Shown here piece after piece: positions 44,501 to 53,583 of a stretch of DNA of 64,000 nucleotides. Position 1 is the first letter of the stretch, and every line of letters starts with the position of its first letter. The position numbers were made by a program, and so were the translations under genes. The notes below the pieces were generated by a model. The model saw only the letters and a list, made by a program, of their open reading frames with translations. It did not search any database and had not been told where the DNA came from. Source of the DNA: Streptomyces flaveolus (GTDB lineage: Bacteria > Actinomycetota > Actinomycetes > Streptomycetales > Streptomycetaceae); assembly GCF_014648815.1 (NCBI RefSeq), contig NZ_BMRV01000007.1, positions 1-64,000 of the forward strand, read 5' to 3'.

Positions 44501-46087
44501 GTGTTCAACCGGAACCGATGCCTGCGGAGTGCCGCGGCCATCGCGTCCATATCGTCGCTGATCACCGGATGCGGCATCCTGTCGTCCGACAGCTCCGAGG
44601 ACGAGGGACCGATCGTCGTGGGTACGACCAGCGCGCCCAGCACGCTGGATCCGGCGGCCTCGTGGGACGGCTCCTGGGAGCTGTTCCGCAACATCTACCA
44701 GACGCTGCTCAGCTACCCCAACGGCGCGACCGCGCCCCAGCCCGACGCCGCCAAGAGCTGCGCGTTCACCGACGCGGCGAACCAGGTCTACCGCTGTGAG
44801 CTGCGCGACGGCCTGACCTTCTCCAACGGGCACGCGCTGGACTCGCAAGCGGTCAAGCACTCCATCGACCGGATCAAGCAGATCAACGTCAACGGCGGTC
44901 CCGCCGGTCTGCTGGGCAGCCTCGACCGGGTCCAGGCGCCCAGCGAGCACGAGGTGGTCTTCCACCTCAACAAGCCCGACGCCACCTTCCCGTTCGTGCT
45001 CGCCACGCCGGCGATGTCCATCGTCGACCCCGCCGGGTATCCGGCGGACGCGCTGCGCGAGGGCGACGGGATCGTCGGCTCCGGTCCGTACACGCTCCAG
45101 TCGTACCAGGACGGGGAGCGGGCCGAACTCGTCCGCAACGACCGCTACCGGGGTTACGCGGAGCGCCACAACGACGCGGTGACCATCCGGTACTTCAAGG
45201 ACTCCGCCGGCATGGTGAAGGCGCTGCGCGACCATGAGATCCAGGCCACCTACCGGGGTCTGGCGGCCGACGACATCATCACGCTCCAGGGCAAGGCCGC
45301 CAAGGAGGAGGACCTCCAGCTGGTCGAGGGCACCGGTGCGGAGATCAGCTACCTGGTGTTCAACCCGAAGGACCCATGGGCGAGCCGCAAGCCCGTGCGC
45401 CAGGCCGTCGCCCAGGTGATCGACCGCGCGGCGATCGCGCACAAGGTCTACCAGGACACCGTCGACCCGCTGTACTCCATGGTCCCCAAGGGCCTGACGG
45501 GCCACACCACGGGCTTCTTCGACGACTACGGCGACCCCAGCATCTCCAAGGCCCGCGGCATCCTCTCCGACGCGGGCATCACCGAGCCCGTCCCGCTCAC
45601 CCTCTGGTACACCACCGACCGCTACGGCTCGGAGACCGAGGGCGAGTTCAAGGAGCTCAAGCGGCAGCTGGACGACTCCGGCCTGTTCACGGTGACCCTC
45701 AAGAGCCGGCCCTGGAAGACGTACGTCGAGGGGTACCAGAAGGGTGAGTACCCGGTGTTCGGCCGCGGCTGGTCCCCGGACTTCCCGGACGCCGAGAACT
45801 TCATCGCCCCCTTCGTCGGCGAGCAGAACGCGCTCGGCACGCCGTACCCGGCCCCGGAGATCACCGGCGAGCTGCTGCCCCGGTCCCGGCGCGAGAGCGA
45901 CCGCGCCAACGTGGAGAAGGACTTCGAGCGGGCGCAGCAGATCCTCGTGAACGACGCGCGGCTGCTGCCGCTGTGGCAGGGCAAGCAGTACGTGGCCGCG
46001 AGCAACGACATCTCGGGCGCGGAGCGGGCGCTGGACCCGTCGACGATCATGATGATGTGGCAGCTGTCGCGGAAGACCAGCTGGTAG
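44501..46087 (+). CDS. Peptide-type ABC transporter substrate-binding lipoprotein
   Basis: 528 aa, a family 5 solute-binding protein. The signal sequence ends in the lipobox LITGC; the mature part shows PIVVGTTSAPSTLDPAASWD, YRCELRDGLTFSNGHALDSQ and GWSPDFPDAENFIAPFVG. It would carry oligopeptides or similar compounds. GTG 44501 has GAGGAG at 8 bases; GTG 44495 is only two bases from it. No permease or ATPase genes follow, so it is an orphan binding protein or serves a transporter elsewhere. Confidence 0.92.
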   Translation: MFNRNRCLRSAAAIASISSLITGCGILSSDSSEDEGPIVVGTTSAPSTLDPAASWDGSWELFRNIYQTLLSYPNGATAPQPDAAKSCAFTDAANQVYRCELRDGLTFSNGHALDSQAVKHSIDRIKQINVNGGPAGLLGSLDRVQAPSEHEVVFHLNKPDATFPFVLATPAMSIVDPAGYPADALREGDGIVGSGPYTLQSYQDGERAELVRNDRYRGYAERHNDAVTIRYFKDSAGMVKALRDHEIQATYRGLAADDIITLQGKAAKEEDLQLVEGTGAEISYLVFNPKDPWASRKPVRQAVAQVIDRAAIAHKVYQDTVDPLYSMVPKGLTGHTTGFFDDYGDPSISKARGILSDAGITEPVPLTLWYTTDRYGSETEGEFKELKRQLDDSGLFTVTLKSRPWKTYVEGYQKGEYPVFGRGWSPDFPDAENFIAPFVGEQNALGTPYPAPEITGELLPRSRRESDRANVEKDFERAQQILVNDARLLPLWQGKQYVAASNDISGAERALDPSTIMMMWQLSRKTSW

Positions 46088-46094
46088 GCGACCT

Positions 46095-46125
46095 GCTCCC
46101 GGCCCGGCCCAGCGCCCCCGGGAGC
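46095..46125 (+). terminator. Terminator-like hairpin
   Basis: Arms GCTCCCGG (46095-46102) and CCGGGAGC (46118-46125), shortly after the binding-protein stop. Confidence 0.6.
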
Positions 46126-46191
46126 TGATTGTCAGTGGTCGCCGGTAGGTTCTGAGGACTGGAAGCGACCGCACACCGTAAGGAAGTTGAC

Positions 46192-46875
46192 GTGACCGAC
46201 ATCGCCATGCTGCCCGAGTCCTGGCGCGAGGTGCTGGGCGACGAACTGCAGAAGCCCTACTTCAAGGAGCTGACGGAGTTCGTCGAGGAGGAGCGGGCGA
46301 ACGGCCCCGTCTATCCCCCGCGCGAGGAGGTCTTCACCGCGCTGGAGGCCACGCCGTACGACCAGGTGAAGGTGCTGGTCCTCGGGCAGGACCCGTACCA
46401 CGGCGAGGGGCAGGGCCACGGGCTGTGCTTCTCGGTCCGGCCGGGGGTGAAGGTGCCGCCGTCGCTGCGCAACATCTACAAGGAGATGCACGCGGAGCTG
46501 GACATCCCGATCCCGGACAACGGCTACCTCATGCCCTGGGCGAAGCAGGGCGTCCTGCTGCTCAACGCGGTGCTCACGGTCCGGGCCGGCGAGGCGAACT
46601 CGCACAAGTCCCGGGGCTGGGAGCTGTTCACCGACGCGGTGATCCGCGCGGTCGCCGGCCGGCCCGACCCGGCGGTGTTCGTGCTGTGGGGCAACTACGC
46701 CCAGAAGAAGCTGCCGCTGATCGACGAGACGCGGCACGTCGTGGTCAAGGGCGCGCACCCCTCGCCGCTGTCGGCGAAGAAGTTCTTCGGTTCCCGCCCG
46801 TTCACGCAGATCAACGAGGCGGTCGCCGAGCAGGGCCACGAGCCGATCGACTGGTCCCTCCCCAACCTGGCCTGA
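46192..46875 (+). CDS. ung: Uracil-DNA glycosylase
   Basis: 227 aa, family 1 UDG of standard length. It removes uracil from DNA to start base excision repair. The water-activating loop GQDPYHGEGQGHGLCFSV (with the catalytic Asp), FVLWGNYAQKK and the DNA-intercalating HPSPLSA loop are complete. GTG 46192 has AAGGAAG upstream. Confidence 0.98.
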   Translation: MTDIAMLPESWREVLGDELQKPYFKELTEFVEEERANGPVYPPREEVFTALEATPYDQVKVLVLGQDPYHGEGQGHGLCFSVRPGVKVPPSLRNIYKEMHAELDIPIPDNGYLMPWAKQGVLLLNAVLTVRAGEANSHKSRGWELFTDAVIRAVAGRPDPAVFVLWGNYAQKKLPLIDETRHVVVKGAHPSPLSAKKFFGSRPFTQINEAVAEQGHEPIDWSLPNLA

Positions 46876-47005
46876 CCCGGGGGACGCCCCGACGGACGGG
46901 GACCGGTCGTCCGCCGCCGGCCCGCGAGTCACGGGCCGCCTGACCTGGAAGACCGGTGCCTGCCGTTAGCGTCGTCGGGGACAGCCGACGAGGGGCACGG
47001 AGGAC

Positions 47006-47533
47006 GTGGTGGCCAAGGGACAGGAGCAGGCGGCGCCGGACGCGGTACTGACGCGGATCGGGCAGGTCGTCATGCTGCACCATGCCGGCGACCGCGAGGA
47101 GGCCCGGCACCGCTATCTCGTCCTGTGGGCGGAGATCGGTGAGCACGGCGACCCGCTGCACCGCTGCACCCTGGCCCACTACCTGGCCGACACCCAGGAC
47201 GATCCGGGGGACGAACTGGCGTGGGACTTGAGGGCCCTGTCCGCCGCCGAGGAACTCGCCCAGGACGACGCCGCCGAGCGGCACGGGGACAGGGCCGCCG
47301 CACGCGCCCTGTATCCCTCGCTGCACCTGAACCTGGCCGCGGACTACGACCGGCTCGGTCACCGCGAGGCCGCCCGGCTGCATCTGCGGCGGGCCCGCGG
47401 CGCGGCCGAGGCGCTGGCCGACGACCGCTACGGCGAGGGTGTGCGGGCGGCGATCCGCCGGCTGGAGACGCGGCTCGGCGACCCGGGTCCCGCGACGGAC
47501 GGCCCATGGGGGCCACCGCGCCGGCGGCCGTAG
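47006..47533 (+). CDS. Helical-repeat (TPR-like) hypothetical protein
   Basis: 175 aa, all-helical with TPR-like spacing: DAVLTRIGQVVMLHHAGDRE, TLAHYLADTQDDPGDELAWD, LHLNLAADYDRLGHREAARL. Probably a protein-protein interaction protein of the cytoplasm. GTG 47006 has GGAGGA upstream. No partner is suggested by the neighbours, which are convergent. Confidence 0.75.
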   Translation: MVAKGQEQAAPDAVLTRIGQVVMLHHAGDREEARHRYLVLWAEIGEHGDPLHRCTLAHYLADTQDDPGDELAWDLRALSAAEELAQDDAAERHGDRAAARALYPSLHLNLAADYDRLGHREAARLHLRRARGAAEALADDRYGEGVRAAIRRLETRLGDPGPATDGPWGPPRRRP

Positions 47534-47544
47534 GCGGCGAGGTC

Positions 47545-48045
47545 TCAGCGGCCGTACGTCTGCTCGCAGATGGCCGCCTCCGGGCTGCCCGGCCGCCAGC
47601 CCCCGTACTGCCTGCCCAGGGAGCACACGTCCGACTGCGTGCCGGTGCCTCCGCCGGTCAGACTCGGAACGTCGGGGGCCTCGACGCGGGGCTTCTGAGA
47701 GGTGCCGCCCGGCCGCCGGGGTGCCTCGGGGCGTGCGGGCCGTGACCGCGGCTCCGGACGGGCGGCCGGAGGTTCGCTCCGCGCCGGGGCCGTCGGGCGT
47801 GCCGTGCGGCGCGGTTCCTCCGAGGCGTCGCCGGGGGACGGGGTGGGGCCGATCATCTCCAGCGCCTCACGGGCGGGGGCCTGCACCACCCGCGGGTCGG
47901 CCGGGCCGTCCGGGCGGCCGGCGGACGGGCGGGCGCCGTCCGCCGGGCCGGATGCGGGCTGGACCGTCGTACAGCCGGACAGGGCCGAGACAGCCACGGT
48001 CACCAGAAGCGTTGCGGTGGTCGTCGTTCGATGCACCCGCGTCAC
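47545..48045 (-). CDS. Proline-rich lipoprotein, hypothetical
   Basis: 166 aa. The signal peptide with lipobox LSGC suggests lipid anchoring. The middle is disordered (P, A, R, E, S), and the conserved C-terminal part QSDVCSLGRQYGGWRPGSPE and AICEQTYGR has two cysteines that may form a disulfide; that end recurs in streptomycete surface proteins as I recall. Start uncertain: GTG 48045 or GTG 48036. Function unknown. Confidence 0.7.
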   Translation of the reverse strand: MTRVHRTTTTATLLVTVAVSALSGCTTVQPASGPADGARPSAGRPDGPADPRVVQAPAREALEMIGPTPSPGDASEEPRRTARPTAPARSEPPAARPEPRSRPARPEAPRRPGGTSQKPRVEAPDVPSLTGGGTGTQSDVCSLGRQYGGWRPGSPEAAICEQTYGR

Positions 48046-48148
48046 TCTGGCGGGTCGGGCCCGCTCCGCGACGGCGGACGAGCGGAGGTTGCCCCGCACG
48101 GGTGATCTCCCGCCCCGTACGGAGGCCTCGCGCCCGCCGCGGGTGACG

Positions 48149-48661
48149 TCAGTCGCCGGTGGCGCCGTCGAGGCACTCGCGGATCAGGTCGGCGTGGCCG
48201 TTGTGCCGCGCGTACTCCTCGATCAGGTGCGTGTGGATCCAGCGCAGGTTGTACCGCTCGCCGGTACGCCGGTGCTTCCCCCGGGACATCTCGTCGAGGC
48301 GGAAGGCGGCCGCATGGCGCCGGGCGGCCTCGATCTCGGCTTGCCAGGTGGCGTACGCGTCCTGCCAGGTGTCCGCCTCGGTCAGGTGGAACTCGCCGTC
48401 GGGGTCCTCGTCGCTGTAGTAGATCGGCTCGGCCTCCTCGGCCGCCAGCACCCTGCGGTACCAGCTCCGCTCCACCTCGGCCATGTGCCGCACCAGTCCC
48501 ATCAGGGACAGGGAGGAGGGGGCCACGGCGGCGGTCCGCAGCTGCTCGTCGGTCAGGCCTTCGCACTTCCAGGCGAGGGTCTGCCGGTGGTAGTCCAGCC
48601 AGCCCTCCAGCATGGCGCGTTCGTCGGCGTCGGTCGCGGGTTCGCGGCGGTCGGTACTCAT
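48149..48661 (-). CDS. DinB-superfamily (DUF664) protein
   Basis: 170 aa four-helix protein of the DinB/YfiT-like superfamily: LDYHRQTLAWKCEGLTDEQL, LMGLVRHMAEVERSWYRRVL and LIEEYARHNGHADLIRE, whose histidines bind a metal. Relatives are thiol-dependent enzymes (mycothiol in actinomycetes). It is unrelated to DNA polymerase IV despite the name. ATG 48661 has a GAGGA element. Substrate unknown. Confidence 0.88.
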   Translation of the reverse strand: MSTDRREPATDADERAMLEGWLDYHRQTLAWKCEGLTDEQLRTAAVAPSSLSLMGLVRHMAEVERSWYRRVLAAEEAEPIYYSDEDPDGEFHLTEADTWQDAYATWQAEIEAARRHAAAFRLDEMSRGKHRRTGERYNLRWIHTHLIEEYARHNGHADLIRECLDGATGD

Positions 48662-48710
48662 GTCCGCATCCTCGCCCAACCCCGCGTGATCCACCAGGGA
48701 ATTGTGCGGG

Positions 48711-49310
48711 TCAGCGGCCCAGCATCCCGTCCATCAGCTCCCGCAGACCCGCCCGCACCTCGTCCGGCCCCGGCACCTCGGCACTGAAGGACCCGGCCAC
48801 GCAGGAGAACATCAGCCCGTCCGCCCAGGCGACGAGGGACAGCACATGACGGGCCGGGTCGGCCGAGCCCATCGCCGTGACGAGGGCGCCGAGCTGCTCG
48901 CGGAAGCGGGCGCCGGTGGCGTCGAAGTAGGCCCGCAGTTCGGGTCGGCGCGTGGCTTCCAGGGCCAGTTCGTAGCGGGCCAGGGTGAGTTCGCGGTTGC
49001 GGGTCAGGGCACGGTGTGTCGCCAGCGCCAGCGCGTCCACCAGCGCGTCGAGGCCGTCGCGCGGGTCCGGCATCTCGTGCAGGGCCAGTACCCGCGCCTC
49101 CCGCTCGGCCAGCCGCCGCACCGCCAGCTCCAACAGGGCCTGCCGGGTCCGCGCGAGGTTGGACGTGGAGCCCTGGGGGAGTCCGGCCGCCTCGTCGACC
49201 GCGCGGTGCGTGAGCCCGCGCATCCCGCGCTCTGCGAGCAGGGCGAGCGCGGCGTCGGCTACGAGGCCGGCGCGGGCGGCGCCGGTGGCGGGTGCGGTGC
49301 GGACAGGCAT
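48711..49310 (-). CDS. TetR-family transcriptional repressor
   Basis: 199 aa. The N-terminal TetR helix-turn-helix (GLVADAALALLAERGMRGLT, HRAVDEAAGLPQGSTSNLAR) is followed by a ligand-binding helical domain. It is divergent from an FAD monooxygenase. Two ACTACxGCTGTAGT palindromes in the gap (49331-49344, 49374-49387) are its very likely operators. ATG 49310 begins the protein; the nearest operator starts 20 bases away. Confidence 0.92.
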   Translation of the reverse strand: MPVRTAPATGAARAGLVADAALALLAERGMRGLTHRAVDEAAGLPQGSTSNLARTRQALLELAVRRLAEREARVLALHEMPDPRDGLDALVDALALATHRALTRNRELTLARYELALEATRRPELRAYFDATGARFREQLGALVTAMGSADPARHVLSLVAWADGLMFSCVAGSFSAEVPGPDEVRAGLRELMDGMLGR

Positions 49311-49330
49311 ACGGCCAACCTACCTGGCGC

Positions 49331-49387
49331 ACTACGGCTGTAGTACAGTCGAGGCATCGGCTCACTACAGCTGTAGTGGCAGCCGGG
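49331..49387. promoter_or_regulatory. Two TetR operators in the divergent promoter
   Basis: ACTACGGCTGTAGT (49331-49344) and ACTACAGCTGTAGT (49374-49387), the second a perfect 14-bp palindrome. Centres are 43 bases apart (about four helical turns). They fill the 96-base gap between the TetR gene and the monooxygenase gene. Confidence 0.88.
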
Positions 49388-49406
49388 GCGGACGCGAGGA
49401 GAAGCC

Positions 49407-50588
49407 ATGGACAGGACCAAGCAGGCCGTCGTGATCGGCGGCGGGATCGGCGGACTCACCGCGGCGGCGGCCCTGCACGCCGCCGGCCTGCGGGTCACCG
49501 TCCTGGAGCGCTCCCCGCGCCTGGAGCCCGTCGGCGCGGCCATCTCCCTGTCGCCCAACGCCCTGCGGGCCCTGGACGTCATCGGCCTCGGCGACGAGAT
49601 CCGCGGCCTCGCCGCCTGGCAGGGCGACGGCGGTCTGCGCACCCCGGGCGGGCGCTGGCTCTCCCGCTCCAGCGCCGAGGCCGCGGCGGACAGGTTCGGC
49701 GGCCCGCTCGTGCTCCTGCACCGGGCCACCCTCATCGACCGCCTCGCCGCACAGCTGCCGCCCGGCGCGGTCCGCACCGGCGCCGCCGCGACCCTCGTCG
49801 ACCCCGGCGACGGCGACCGGCCGGCCCGCGTGCGCACACCCGACGGCGAGCTGGAGGCCGACCTGGTCGTGGCCGCCGACGGCATCCGCTCCGCCGTACG
49901 CCGGACGCTGTTCCCGGGCCACCCCGGACCCGTCTACTCCGGCTTCACCACATGGCGGGTGGTCATCCCGCTGCCCGGCGTCGCGTTCGCCTCGCACGAG
50001 ACCTGGGGCCGGGGCCGCATCTGGGGCACGCACCCGCTGAAGGACGGCCGGGTCTACGCGTACGCCGCCGCCGTCACCCCGGCGGGCGGGCACGCCGCGG
50101 ACGAGAGGGCGGAGCTGCTGCACCGGTACGGCGACTGGCACGACCCGATCCCCGCCGTCCTCGCCGCCGCCCGCCCCGAGGACGTCCTGCGCCACGACGT
50201 GCACCACATCGCCGAGCCGCTGCCCGCCCACCACCGCGGCCGGGTCGCCCTCCTCGGGGACGCGGCCCACGCCATGCCGCCGACCCTCGGCCAGGGCGGC
50301 AACCAGGCGATCGAGGACGCGATCGTGCTCGCCCACCACAGGGACGACCTCGCCGCCTACACGGCCGCCCGGCTGCCCCGGACGACCGCCGTCGCGCGGC
50401 AGGCCGTCAGGGTCGCCCGGCTGAACATGGCGGGCAGCCGCGCCGTGACCGCCGTACGCGACGCCGTGATCACCGCGCTGTCCAGGACCGGCCCCGCACT
50501 GTTCCTGCGGAGCTTCGACGGCATCGCCGACTGGCGGCCTCCGCAGGCGCCGTATGCTTCGCAGCGGACCCGGGCCGGCGAGCGTTAG
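49407..50588 (+). CDS. FAD-dependent monooxygenase
   Basis: 393 aa, group A aromatic-hydroxylase/zeaxanthin-type flavoprotein. The dinucleotide-binding GGGIGGLTAA at the N-terminus, the DG motif VVAADGIRSAVR, and GDAAHAMPPTLGQGGNQAIE (second FAD motif) are intact. It inserts one oxygen atom into an unknown ring or polyene substrate using NAD(P)H. ATG 49407 follows GAGGAGA. Expression is probably kept low by the divergent TetR repressor until a ligand, perhaps a toxic aromatic compound, appears. Confidence 0.93.
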   Translation: MDRTKQAVVIGGGIGGLTAAAALHAAGLRVTVLERSPRLEPVGAAISLSPNALRALDVIGLGDEIRGLAAWQGDGGLRTPGGRWLSRSSAEAAADRFGGPLVLLHRATLIDRLAAQLPPGAVRTGAAATLVDPGDGDRPARVRTPDGELEADLVVAADGIRSAVRRTLFPGHPGPVYSGFTTWRVVIPLPGVAFASHETWGRGRIWGTHPLKDGRVYAYAAAVTPAGGHAADERAELLHRYGDWHDPIPAVLAAARPEDVLRHDVHHIAEPLPAHHRGRVALLGDAAHAMPPTLGQGGNQAIEDAIVLAHHRDDLAAYTAARLPRTTAVARQAVRVARLNMAGSRAVTAVRDAVITALSRTGPALFLRSFDGIADWRPPQAPYASQRTRAGER

Positions 50589-50601
50589 AGGAGTACACCC
50601 C

Positions 50602-51507
50602 GTGAAGGTCGGTTGCATCGGACTCGGCGACATCGCGCAGAAGGCCTACCTGCCGGTGCTCGGCGTCCTGCCCGGTGCCGAGCTGCACCTGCAGACACGC
50701 ACCCCCGCGACCCTCACCCGCGTCGCCGACGGCCTGCGCATCCCGGAAGGGCAGCGCCACGCCGACCTCGACTCCCTCCTCGCCCAGGACCTCGACGCCG
50801 CCTTCGTGCACGCGCCGACGGCGGTCCACCCCGAGATCGTGACGAGGCTCCTGGAAGCGGGCGTACCCACCTACGTCGACAAGCCCCTCGCCTACGAACT
50901 CGCCGACTCCGAGCGGCTGGTGGAGCTCGCCGAGCAGCGCGGCACGAGCCTCGCCGTCGGCTTCAACCGGCGCCACGCCCCCGGGTACGCGCAGTGCGCC
51001 GAGCACCCGCGCGAGCTGATCATCATGCAGAAGAACCGCACGGGGCTCCCGGAGGAGCCGCGCACGATGATCCTCGACGACTTCATCCACGTCGTCGACA
51101 CCCTGCGGTTCCTGGTCCCCGGCCCGGTCGACGACGTCACCGTGCGCTCCCGCGTCGAGAACGGCCTGCTCCACCACGTCGTGCTCCAGCTCGCCGGGGA
51201 CGGCTTCACCGCGCTCGGCGTGATGAACCGGCTCAGCGGCTCGGCCGAGGAGATCCTCGAGGTCTCCGGGCAGGACACCAAGCGCCAGGTGGTCAACCTC
51301 GCCGAGGTGATCGACCACAAGGGCCAGCCGACCGTGCGGCGGAGCGGCGACTGGGTGCCGGTGGCCCGGCAGCGCGGCATCGAGCAGGCGGTGCTCACCT
51401 TCCTCGACGCCGTGCGGGCGGGCAAGGTGCTCAGTGCCCGGGACGCGCTGGAGACCCATGAGCTGTGCGAGCGGGTGGTACGCGCGGTGCTGGATCCGAC
51501 CGCCTGA
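50602..51507 (+). CDS. Gfo/Idh/MocA-family oxidoreductase
   Basis: 301 aa. The Rossmann motif GLGDIAQKAYLPVL starts the protein and the typical DKPLAYEL loop (EKP in relatives) is present, with the C-terminal alpha/beta domain following. NAD(P)-dependent sugar or cyclitol dehydrogenase; substrate unknown. GTG 50602 has AGAGGAG upstream. It follows the monooxygenase by 13 bases, so it may share its TetR-controlled transcript. Its last 77 bases overlap the 3' end of the convergent lnt gene. Confidence 0.9.
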   Translation: MKVGCIGLGDIAQKAYLPVLGVLPGAELHLQTRTPATLTRVADGLRIPEGQRHADLDSLLAQDLDAAFVHAPTAVHPEIVTRLLEAGVPTYVDKPLAYELADSERLVELAEQRGTSLAVGFNRRHAPGYAQCAEHPRELIIMQKNRTGLPEEPRTMILDDFIHVVDTLRFLVPGPVDDVTVRSRVENGLLHHVVLQLAGDGFTALGVMNRLSGSAEEILEVSGQDTKRQVVNLAEVIDHKGQPTVRRSGDWVPVARQRGIEQAVLTFLDAVRAGKVLSARDALETHELCERVVRAVLDPTA

Positions 51508-53005
51508 GCCGCAGCGTCCGCACCCCTTCGGTGGCGGCCCAGGCCGCGAGGATCAGCAGTGCCGCGTGCACCGTCCAGTCGCCGAAGCGGACGTACAGGG
51601 TGGTCCCCTGGGCGAGCGGCACGTCGTACACCTGCGCCGCGCTCGCGTCGGTGCCGAGCCAGGGGCCGATGCGCGCACCCGTCGCGTCGTGCACGGCGGA
51701 GACCCCGGTCAGCGTCGCGTGGACCATCGGGCGGCCGGTCTCGGCGGCGCGCAGCGCGGCGAGCGAGGCGTGCTGCTCGGGCGCCCAGGTGTCCTGGAAC
51801 GTCGAAGTCGACGACTGGGCGAGCAGCACCTCGGCGCCGTCGGCGGCCAGATGGCGGCTCATGTCGGGGAAGGCGCTCTCGAAGCACACCATCGGACCGA
51901 TCCGCAGCCCCTTCCCCACGTCCATCACGACCTGCTCCGAGCCGCGCCTGCGGTCCTCGCCCGCCGCCTTGCCGACGGAGGTGGCCCAGCCGAGCAGTGA
52001 GCGCGCCGGAACGTACTCCCCGAAGGGCACCAGCCGCATCTTGTCGTAGCGGTCGCCGGTCGGGCCGTCCGGGCCGACGAGCACCGAGCTCTTGTAGATG
52101 CCGGGCTTGTCCGAGCGCCGCGCGTCCACGTTGACCAGGATGTCCGCACCCGTCTCCCGGGACAGGGCCGCCAGCCGCCGGGCCAGGTCCGGCCGGTCGT
52201 CCAGGTCGAAGCCGACGCTGCTCTCGCCCCAGACGATCAGGTCGGCGCCCCGGTCCGCCAGTCCGCGGGTCAGCTGCTCCTCCCGGTCGAAGCGCCGGTC
52301 GGCGCTGTCGCGGCCGGCGACGACACCGGGCTGCACCACGGCCACGGCGACCCGCTCGCCCGTATCGGGGCGCGGCGCCCACACCCAGGCGGCGGAGGTG
52401 GCGGCGGCGGTGGCGACGAGCCCGGCCACGGCGGGCACCCGGGCCCGGCGGACGGCGACCAGAACGGCGACGGCCACGTTGACGGCCACCACCAGGAAGC
52501 TGAGCAGCCACACCCCGCCGACCGAGGCGAGCCGCAGCGTCGGCGAGACCTGCCACTGGCTGGCACCGATCATCCCCCAGGGGCCGCCGAGCCCCTGCCA
52601 GGACCGGACCAGCTCCACGGCCAGCCAGCCCGACGGCAGCACCAGGAGCGCCGCCGCGACCCGGCGGCCCGACGGGGCCCCGCCCAGCAGCCGCCGCACC
52701 AGCCATCCCCACGGCGCCCACAACGCGCCGAGCAGCGCGGCGATGACGAACGTGAACACGTGCAGGCTGGGAAGCAGCCAGTGGTGCATGGCCAGCATGA
52801 ACCCGAACCCCGCGCACCAGCCGTCGTACGCGGCCCGCCTGCCGGTCGGCGCGCTGCGGGCCAGCAGCAGCCACGGCACCAGCGCGGCCCAGGCCCACCA
52901 CCACAGCGACGGGGCGGGGAAGGCGAGGACGGGCAGCGCGCCGGCGAGTACGGCGACCGCCGAGCGCCGCCGGGGAGAGATGAGCCAGTGGCCGAGCGTC
53001 TTCAT
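51431..53005 (-). CDS. lnt: Apolipoprotein N-acyltransferase
   Basis: 524 aa. An N-terminal half with about six membrane spans is followed by a nitrilase-type domain: Glu in WGESSVGF, Lys in DKMRLVPFGEY, nucleophilic Cys in MVCFESAFPD. It adds the third acyl chain to the N-terminal cysteine of lipoproteins, of which the window encodes several. The C-terminal 25 residues are a hydrophilic tail after a final span. ATG 53005 is the clear start. The 3' end overlaps the convergent Gfo/Idh gene by 77 bases, which is unusual. Confidence 0.93.
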   Translation of the reverse strand: MKTLGHWLISPRRRSAVAVLAGALPVLAFPAPSLWWWAWAALVPWLLLARSAPTGRRAAYDGWCAGFGFMLAMHHWLLPSLHVFTFVIAALLGALWAPWGWLVRRLLGGAPSGRRVAAALLVLPSGWLAVELVRSWQGLGGPWGMIGASQWQVSPTLRLASVGGVWLLSFLVVAVNVAVAVLVAVRRARVPAVAGLVATAAATSAAWVWAPRPDTGERVAVAVVQPGVVAGRDSADRRFDREEQLTRGLADRGADLIVWGESSVGFDLDDRPDLARRLAALSRETGADILVNVDARRSDKPGIYKSSVLVGPDGPTGDRYDKMRLVPFGEYVPARSLLGWATSVGKAAGEDRRRGSEQVVMDVGKGLRIGPMVCFESAFPDMSRHLAADGAEVLLAQSSTSTFQDTWAPEQHASLAALRAAETGRPMVHATLTGVSAVHDATGARIGPWLGTDASAAQVYDVPLAQGTTLYVRFGDWTVHAALLILAAWAATEGVRTLRLRRSDPAPRVPPARTAHGSPARPGH

Positions 53006-53228
53006 GGGCGGCTCCCTACCCCGTGGTGCTTTCAGTGTGCGCTCTCGACGCGGACCCGTTCAGTTGATCACACCGGCAGCGCGCCGGCCGGGCAGGCGTC
53101 CGCCGCCGTTCGGATCACCCGGGGTGGCCCTTCAGGTGATTGCCGGACGCCTCGTGAGCCGGACAGCCGTCGCGGGGGTACGACAGCCCAGCAGAGGACG
53201 AACCCGGAATGGCGTGAGGAGCTCGGGG

Positions 53229-53513
53229 ATGTACGCAGCAGTCCGACGGTACGAAGGGGTGACCGATTCGGCCGAGGCGGCGCGTCTCGTGAACGAGGGG
53301 TTCCTGCCGCTGCTGCATCAGGTCTCCGGCTTCGTGGCCTACTACTGGATCGATGCCGGGGGCGGGGTGATGGTCTCGACCAGCATCTTCCAGGACCGGG
53401 CCGGTGCCGAGGAATCGGTCCTGCGGGCCGCGGGCTTCGTGCGGGACCACCTCTCGTCGGTGCTCCCCAACCCGCCCGAGGTCATGGCCGGCGAGGTGGT
53501 GGCCTCCGTGTGA
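53229..53513 (+). CDS. Small ABM-like protein
   Basis: 94 aa: MYAAVRRYEGVTDSAEAARL, GFLPLLHQVSGFVAYYWIDA, VMVSTSIFQDRAGAEESV. The length and the two beta-alpha-beta halves fit the antibiotic-biosynthesis-monooxygenase/dimeric ferredoxin-like fold. It lacks any further clue to function. ATG 53229 has GAGGAG somewhat upstream. Confidence 0.8.
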   Translation: MYAAVRRYEGVTDSAEAARLVNEGFLPLLHQVSGFVAYYWIDAGGGVMVSTSIFQDRAGAEESVLRAAGFVRDHLSSVLPNPPEVMAGEVVASV

Positions 53514-53583
53514 CGGTCCGTGACTGTCCGGCCGTGCCGTCAATTCCGTCGGTCCGGCCTGGCGGAAGGTGGATCATGGGGGC

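Noticed and set aside
48149..48661. Idea that the DinB-superfamily gene belongs to the DNA polymerase IV system
   Set aside because: It shares only the name. It is a four-helix metal-binding DUF664-type protein; the polymerase is at 8909-10375.
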